Assembly (NCBI RefSeq): GCF_019891545.1
Contig: NZ_JAHDIU010000009.1
Location: 62,001 to 126,000, forward strand
Length of the DNA stretch: 64,000 bases
Direction of reading: 5' to 3'
Source: Flavobacterium coralii
Lineage (GTDB): Bacteria; Bacteroidota; Bacteroidia; Flavobacteriales; Flavobacteriaceae
Of this stretch, positions 60,237 through 64,000 are shown one piece after another (the first letter of the stretch is position 1; each line of letters begins with the position of its first letter). The translations under genes were made by a program, and so were the position numbers. A model generated the notes under the pieces. It was not told the origin of the DNA, did not search any database, and saw only the letters and a program-made list of their open reading frames with translations.

Positions 60237-61011
60237 AAACAAAACAGGCTTTACACCTGAATATGGCGTGATACTTGGCTCAGGGCTGGGCGGTTTTGCT
60301 GAAGATATTACTATTGAACATTCGTTGCCATACCATGAAATCCCTAACTTTCCTGTTTCTACTGTGGCAGGGCATAAAGGAAGGCTTATTTTCGGGACAG
60401 TAGGCTCAAAGAAGGTGGTAGCGATGCAGGGGCGTTTTCACTATTACGAAGGCTACAGCATGCAGGAAGTTACTTTCCCTGTCAGGGTAATGAAGCACCT
60501 TGGCGTAAGGAGGCTTATTGTAAGCAATGCGTCAGGCGGGGTAAACCCGTATTACCATGTTGGCGACATTGTTATTATTTACGACCATATTAACCTGATG
60601 CCCGAGCATCCGCTGAGGGGTAAAAACGATGAGCGTTTCGGCCCGCGTTTTGTAAACATGAGCGAGCCTTACAGCCGTAACATGATAAATAAGGCAAAAG
60701 AAGTTGCCAAAAACCTGAACATAGAGGTTAAAGATGGTATTTACCTTGGGTTGCAGGGCCCTACCTTTGAAACCCTTTCAGAGTACAGGATGGTTAAAAC
60801 GCTGGGAGCCGACTGTGTTGGCATGTCAACAGTGCCGGAGGTTATAGTAGCCCGCCATATGGATATGGAGTGCTTTGGCGTTTCTGTAATCACCGATATG
60901 GGCAATGAAGACACTATTGCTGAAGTAAACCATGAAGAAGTATTACAGGCAGCCAAAAAGGCAGAACCAAAGGTGCGTACCCTTATTGCTGAACTGATTA
61001 AGGCTTACTGA
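60199..61011 (+). CDS. punA: Purine nucleoside phosphorylase
   Basis: The enzyme cleaves inosine and guanosine with phosphate. The 270-residue product is the trimeric type: GVILGSGLGGFAE phosphate-binding loop, GRFHYYEGY, VSNASGGVNP, GLQGPTFET, and MSTVPEVIVARH near the end. It overlaps lpxK by 38 bases and converges on gapA, whose stop lies inside its last codons (7-base overlap). Confidence 0.95.
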   Translation: MWEKVQQTVEYIKNKTGFTPEYGVILGSGLGGFAEDITIEHSLPYHEIPNFPVSTVAGHKGRLIFGTVGSKKVVAMQGRFHYYEGYSMQEVTFPVRVMKHLGVRRLIVSNASGGVNPYYHVGDIVIIYDHINLMPEHPLRGKNDERFGPRFVNMSEPYSRNMINKAKEVAKNLNIEVKDGIYLGLQGPTFETLSEYRMVKTLGADCVGMSTVPEVIVARHMDMECFGVSVITDMGNEDTIAEVNHEEVLQAAKKAEPKVRTLIAELIKAY

Positions 61012-62015
61012 TTCTTCTTACTGATGTATTCAATAAGGTCTATCAGCCTGCTGGAGTAGCCTATCTCGTTATCATACCAGCCTACAACCTTTACCATTTT
61101 ATCTATTACAGAGGTTAGCTGCGAATCGAAAAGACAGGAGTGGGTGTTACCAAGAATATCCACGCTTACAATTGGGTCTTCAGTATAGGCAAGTATGCCT
61201 TTAAGCTCATTATCGGCAGCAGTTTTAAAAGCAGTATTAATTTCTTCAATACTTACTTCGCGCATTACATAGCACGTAATGTCAGTCAGCGAACCATCGG
61301 GTACAGGTACACGTATGCCGCTGCCACCAAGTTTTCCTTCAAATTCGGGGAATACTTTGGTCAATGCTTTTGCTGCCCCCGTAGTAGTAGGCACTATAGA
61401 CTGAGCTGCGCCACGCGCCCTGCGCAGGTCTTTGTGTGGCTGGTCGTGCAGGCTTTGGTCGGTGGTATAAGAGTGTACAGTAGTAATGTAGGCTTTCTTT
61501 ATACCGCAAAGGTCGTTTATCACCTTCATCATAGGGGCGGCATTGTTAGTGGTACAACTTGCATTGCTTAATATGGTTTCGGTACCATCAAGTATATGTT
61601 CGTTTACGCCCAGTACAACGGTCTTTATCCTGTCGTCTTCGGGCGGTGCTGATAGTATAACCCTTTTAGCCCCGGCTGCAAGGTGTTTTTCAGCATCCTC
61701 ATAGGTTTTAAACTTCCCCGTAGCCTCTACAACTATATCAACATCAAAAGCACTCCAGTCAATATCGTTTATATTCTTCTTACGTGTATAAGCAAACTCC
61801 CTTCCGTTTATTAGTATGCTTTTCTCCGTATGGCTTATCTCTCCCTGTAGTATGCCGTGTATGCTGTCATACTTAACAAGGTGTGCCATCGTGCGGGTAT
61901 CGGCAATATCATTTATAACGGTAACTTCTATAGTGGGGTTATCCAGTAAAAGCCTGAAAAGGTTTCGGCCTATGCGGCCAAACCCATTAATGGCTATATT
62001 AATTTTTGCTTGCAT
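61005..62015 (-). CDS. gapA: Glyceraldehyde-3-phosphate dehydrogenase
   Basis: The 336-residue phosphorylating enzyme has the NAD fold INGFGRIGRNLFRLLL, the catalytic Cys in SNASCTTNNAAP and a C-terminal WYDNEIGYSSRL motif. I start at ATG 62015; further upstream codons overlap the preceding gene. It is the last gene of a lipA - small Cys-rich gene - gapA run on the minus strand, 2 bases after the small gene. Confidence 0.96.
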   Translation of the reverse strand: MQAKINIAINGFGRIGRNLFRLLLDNPTIEVTVINDIADTRTMAHLVKYDSIHGILQGEISHTEKSILINGREFAYTRKKNINDIDWSAFDVDIVVEATGKFKTYEDAEKHLAAGAKRVILSAPPEDDRIKTVVLGVNEHILDGTETILSNASCTTNNAAPMMKVINDLCGIKKAYITTVHSYTTDQSLHDQPHKDLRRARGAAQSIVPTTTGAAKALTKVFPEFEGKLGGSGIRVPVPDGSLTDITCYVMREVSIEEINTAFKTAADNELKGILAYTEDPIVSVDILGNTHSCLFDSQLTSVIDKMVKVVGWYDNEIGYSSRLIDLIEYISKKNQ

Positions 62016-62017
62016 TA

Positions 62018-62272
62018 TCAGAACCAATAATTATGCATTTGGTGTAAAAAACTTGGGTCATTGATTGGAAATTTTGAGCTCAGTACGGCATCAATAGCGC
62101 ATTTAGGACATAAAGCTGTTTGGTCTCCATCAATCCATTCAATAATTTCTATGGGATTGTAAGTTTGTTCGCAATAGAAACATCCGCATAGATTACCTTT
62201 AAATAGTTCTTTCTTATGATAGGTAGAACGTGTATGAGCATAATGCAGATAATCTATTTCATAAGTCTCCAT
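62018..62272 (-). CDS. Small cysteine-rich (zinc-finger-like) protein, 84 residues
   Basis: The product has a CGCFYC and a CPKC cluster spaced like a zinc ribbon, in a family often called cytoplasmic protein in Bacteroidota. The DGDQTALCPKCAIDAV part is typical. No hydrophobic segment. It lies 5 bases from lipA and 2 bases from gapA, so the three share a transcript. The role is unknown; binding of a metal is inferred from the cysteine spacing. Confidence 0.78.
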   Translation of the reverse strand: METYEIDYLHYAHTRSTYHKKELFKGNLCGCFYCEQTYNPIEIIEWIDGDQTALCPKCAIDAVLSSKFPINDPSFLHQMHNYWF

Positions 62273-62277
62273 TATGA

Positions 62278-63168
62278 CTAAAGAATATGCTTTTGCGCTT
62301 TGTAAGATGAACGCACCAGTGCGCCACTCTCTACATGGCGGAAGCCCATTTCAAGCCCAACCTCTTCATACTTTTTAAACTGCTCCGGAGTAATAAACTC
62401 TTTTACAGGCAGGTGCTTTTTACTGGGTTGCAGGTATTGCCCTATGGTAAGTACATCAAGGTTAACATCCCTAAGGTCGCGCATGGTTTGCAGCACTTCT
62501 TCCTCAGTTTCGCCAAGACCAAGCATAATACCCGATTTTGTACGGTTAATACCGCTGGCTTTCAGGTAACGCAATACCTCAAGGCTACGTTCATATTTAG
62601 CCTGTATCCTAACTTCGCGAGTTAGCCTTTTCACTGTTTCCATGTTGTGCGAAATCACCTCGGGTGCTACGGCTACTATACGGTCTATGTTCCTTTCTAT
62701 CCCCTGAAAATCGGGTATAAGGGCTTCAAGTGTGGTTTCAGGGTTCATCCTGCGGATAGCCTTCACGGTTTCAGCCCATATAATAGAGCCACCGTCTTTA
62801 AGGTCGTCCCTGTCAACACTGGTAATAACTGCGTGCTTAATATTCATTATTTTAATAGAGCGCGCCACTTTTTCAGGCTCATCCCAGTCAACCGTTTCGG
62901 GCCTTCCGGTTTTAACGCCGCAAAAGCCGCACGAGCGCGTGCACACGTTACCCAATATCATAAAAGTAGCAGTACCCTCGCCCCAGCATTCGCCCATGTT
63001 AGGACAACTGCCTGAAGTACAAATGGTATGGAGCTTATATTTATCTACAAGTCCACGCAGTTCGGTATATTTTTTACCCGTTGGCAGCTTAACCCTCAGC
63101 CATTTGGGCTTTTGGGTAAATTGTCCGTTAAGGGCTGTTGGTGTTGCTGTATCAAGTATCGTTTCCAT
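62278..63168 (-). CDS. lipA: Lipoyl synthase
   Basis: LipA inserts two sulfurs into octanoyl groups on lipoyl domains, using radical SAM chemistry. The 296-residue product has both clusters: the auxiliary [12 protein letters not shown] and the radical-SAM CTRSCGFC. The C-terminal [12 protein letters not shown] motif is present. I start at ATG 63168; an upstream in-frame codon at 63189 overlaps the -7 box at 63187-63194, so it cannot be the start. Confidence 0.96.
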   Translation of the reverse strand: METILDTATPTALNGQFTQKPKWLRVKLPTGKKYTELRGLVDKYKLHTICTSGSCPNMGECWGEGTATFMILGNVCTRSCGFCGVKTGRPETVDWDEPEKVARSIKIMNIKHAVITSVDRDDLKDGGSIIWAETVKAIRRMNPETTLEALIPDFQGIERNIDRIVAVAPEVISHNMETVKRLTREVRIQAKYERSLEVLRYLKASGINRTKSGIMLGLGETEEEVLQTMRDLRDVNLDVLTIGQYLQPSKKHLPVKEFITPEQFKKYEEVGLEMGFRHVESGALVRSSYKAQKHIL

Positions 63169-63186
63169 AACAAAAACTTTAGGCTG

Positions 63187-63194
63187 CAAAGATA
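63187..63194 (-). promoter_or_regulatory. -7 box for lipA, decides the start
   Basis: TATCTTTG on the minus strand lies 18 bases before the ATG at 63168. It makes the longer reading frame impossible as a product of this promoter. Confidence 0.65.
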
Positions 63195-63239
63195 AGGGAT
63201 ATTTATCTATTAGCCCATACCATTACCCTGCTAATAAAA

Positions 63240-63262
63240 AAGCGCACCCGTTGGGTACGCTT
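63240..63262 (-). terminator. Terminator of the PEP synthase gene
   Basis: AAGCG-ACCC pairs with GGGT-CGCTT (one C/A mismatch) around a 3-base loop, with a U-run on the minus strand, 25 bases past the stop. Confidence 0.8.
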
Positions 63263-63287
63263 ATATAAAATATTTCTTAGTGCTATT

Positions 63288-64000
63288 TTAGTTTACCTGT
63301 AATACTTCCGCTTTATCCTTAATTAAAGCCTCTGCACTCGCTATGGCATTAACCGTTTTTATAACAGAATCAGGTGTTACCGATATACTGTCTATGCCCA
63401 GCCCGACAAGGAACTGTGCAAAATCAGGAAAATCAGAAGGCCCCTGCCCGCATATACCCACTTTTACACCTGCTTTTTTAGCGGTTGAGATTAGCATTTC
63501 CAGCATACGTTTTACAGCCGGGTTGCGCTCGTCATACAGGTGTGCCACAAGAGAAGAGTCCCTGTCAAGCCCAAGTGTAAGCTGCGTAAGGTCGTTACTG
63601 CCTATAGAGAAACCATCTATATGCTGTGCGAACTCTGCTGCCATAAGTATATTACTCGGTATTTCGGCCATCAGGTACAGTTCCAGCCCGTGCTCGCCGC
63701 GCACCAGGCCATACTCCTTCATCACTTCCTTTACCTTTATCAGCTCTTCTACCGTGCGGCAGAAAGGTATCATTACCACTACGTTTTTAAGGCCACGCTC
63801 TTCACGGGCTTTTTTAATGGCGCGGCACTCTAAGCCAAAAGCTTCTTTATAGGCATCTGAATAATAACGGGAAGCGCCCCTCCAGCCAATCATCGGGTTT
63901 TCTTCTTCCGGCTCAAAATATTTACCGCCAAGCAGGTTGTAATATTCGTTGGTTTTAAAATCAGAAAAACGCACAATGGTTTTATGCGGATAAAACGAAG
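63288..64000 (-). CDS. ppsA: Phosphoenolpyruvate synthase, C-terminal part (5' end outside window)
   Basis: PEP synthase makes phosphoenolpyruvate from pyruvate and ATP. The frame is open to the window edge, so the gene starts beyond it; the GTG codon at 63974 is an internal Val. Visible parts are the PEP-binding barrel: [56 protein letters not shown] and the catalytic Cys in GICGQGPSD. The protein ends normally. Together with gapA and gluconeogenic steps it acts in central carbon metabolism. Confidence 0.95.
   Translation of the reverse strand, partial: SFYPHKTIVRFSDFKTNEYYNLLGGKYFEPEEENPMIGWRGASRYYSDAYKEAFGLECRAIKKAREERGLKNVVVMIPFCRTVEELIKVKEVMKEYGLVRGEHGLELYLMAEIPSNILMAAEFAQHIDGFSIGSNDLTQLTLGLDRDSSLVAHLYDERNPAVKRMLEMLISTAKKAGVKVGICGQGPSDFPDFAQFLVGLGIDSISVTPDSVIKTVNAIASAEALIKDKAEVLQVN

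Noticed and set aside
1-64000. tRNA, rRNA, CRISPR array, transposase, integrase or prophage genes
   Set aside because: I looked for tRNA-like cloverleaf pairs, regular spaced repeats and transposase motifs in all gaps and saw none; a tRNAscan or ISfinder search could still find a divergent copy.

Overview
The window is bacterial chromosome from a member of the Flavobacteriaceae (Bacteroidota), most likely Flavobacterium or a close relative. Support: pyrG-yidC and fecI/fecR/TonB-receptor gene orders, a secreted enzyme with a type IX secretion C-terminal domain, SusC-like/OMP_b-brl receptors, a LETM1-related protein of the flavobacterial type, many lipoproteins with acidic residues just after the lipobox cysteine, TAnnTTTG promoter elements (the Bacteroidota -7 box), and weak Shine-Dalgarno sequences. 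No tRNA, rRNA, CRISPR array, prophage or transposase gene was seen. Gene density is high and most of the window is ordinary core genome.

Layout. 1-6.4 kb (+): end of pyrG, yidC, a MORN/YwqK lipoprotein-like gene, mnmA, a small membrane protein, then a tatD-tcdA pair. 6.7-14.4 kb (-): an envelope operon (LpoB-like lipoprotein, COG3014-type TPR lipoprotein, small secreted protein, membrane-anchored SRPBCC/GyrI protein), a NarL-type two-component system with a TPR sensor kinase, and small unknown genes. 14.4-18.4 kb: MazG-like protein, ilvE, and a DUF4920 / haem c lipoprotein / mnmD operon. 18.4-22.7 kb: divergent oxyR and dps, then a SulP transporter with a beta-carbonic anhydrase. 22.7-27 kb: LETM1-related protein, two glycosyltransferases, a DUF4142 lipoprotein and a tiny membrane protein.

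27-33.4 kb (-): a marR-fadN-fadA-fadE beta-oxidation operon that has taken in two foreign-looking pieces: a 117-bp inverted-repeat element between fadN and fadA, and a four-helix-bundle (S23/IVP) gene bounded by 17-bp inverted repeats between fadA and fadE. 33.6-42.6 kb: an outer-membrane beta-barrel receptor, then argS followed by a tightly packed O-acylation module (two SGNH hydrolases, one carrying a LysM domain, and an MBOAT acyltransferase). 42.7-48.2 kb: a secreted PNGase F-like deglycosylase and a complete fecI-fecR-TonB receptor operon, which fit together as glycoprotein and nutrient acquisition functions. 48.3-52.3 kb: a lipoprotein, a 500-base gap holding a candidate structured RNA that ends in a strong terminator, ffh, folD and two very small genes. 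52.4-58.5 kb (-): SDR and AraC regulator, a PhnA-like small protein overlapping rluF, alpha/beta hydrolase, a coiled-coil CT398-like protein and Nif3-like protein. 58.7-64 kb: lipocalin-like lipoprotein, lpxK-punA, and on the minus strand ppsA (partial), lipA, a small cysteine-rich protein and gapA.

The points most worth following up are the candidate RNA upstream of ffh, the cassette-like S23 gene inside the fad operon, the LysM-bearing O-acylation module, the LpoB/COG3014 envelope operon, and the T9SS-exported PNGase F homologue. I did not find a clear, wholly new multi-gene system; these are the best candidates.
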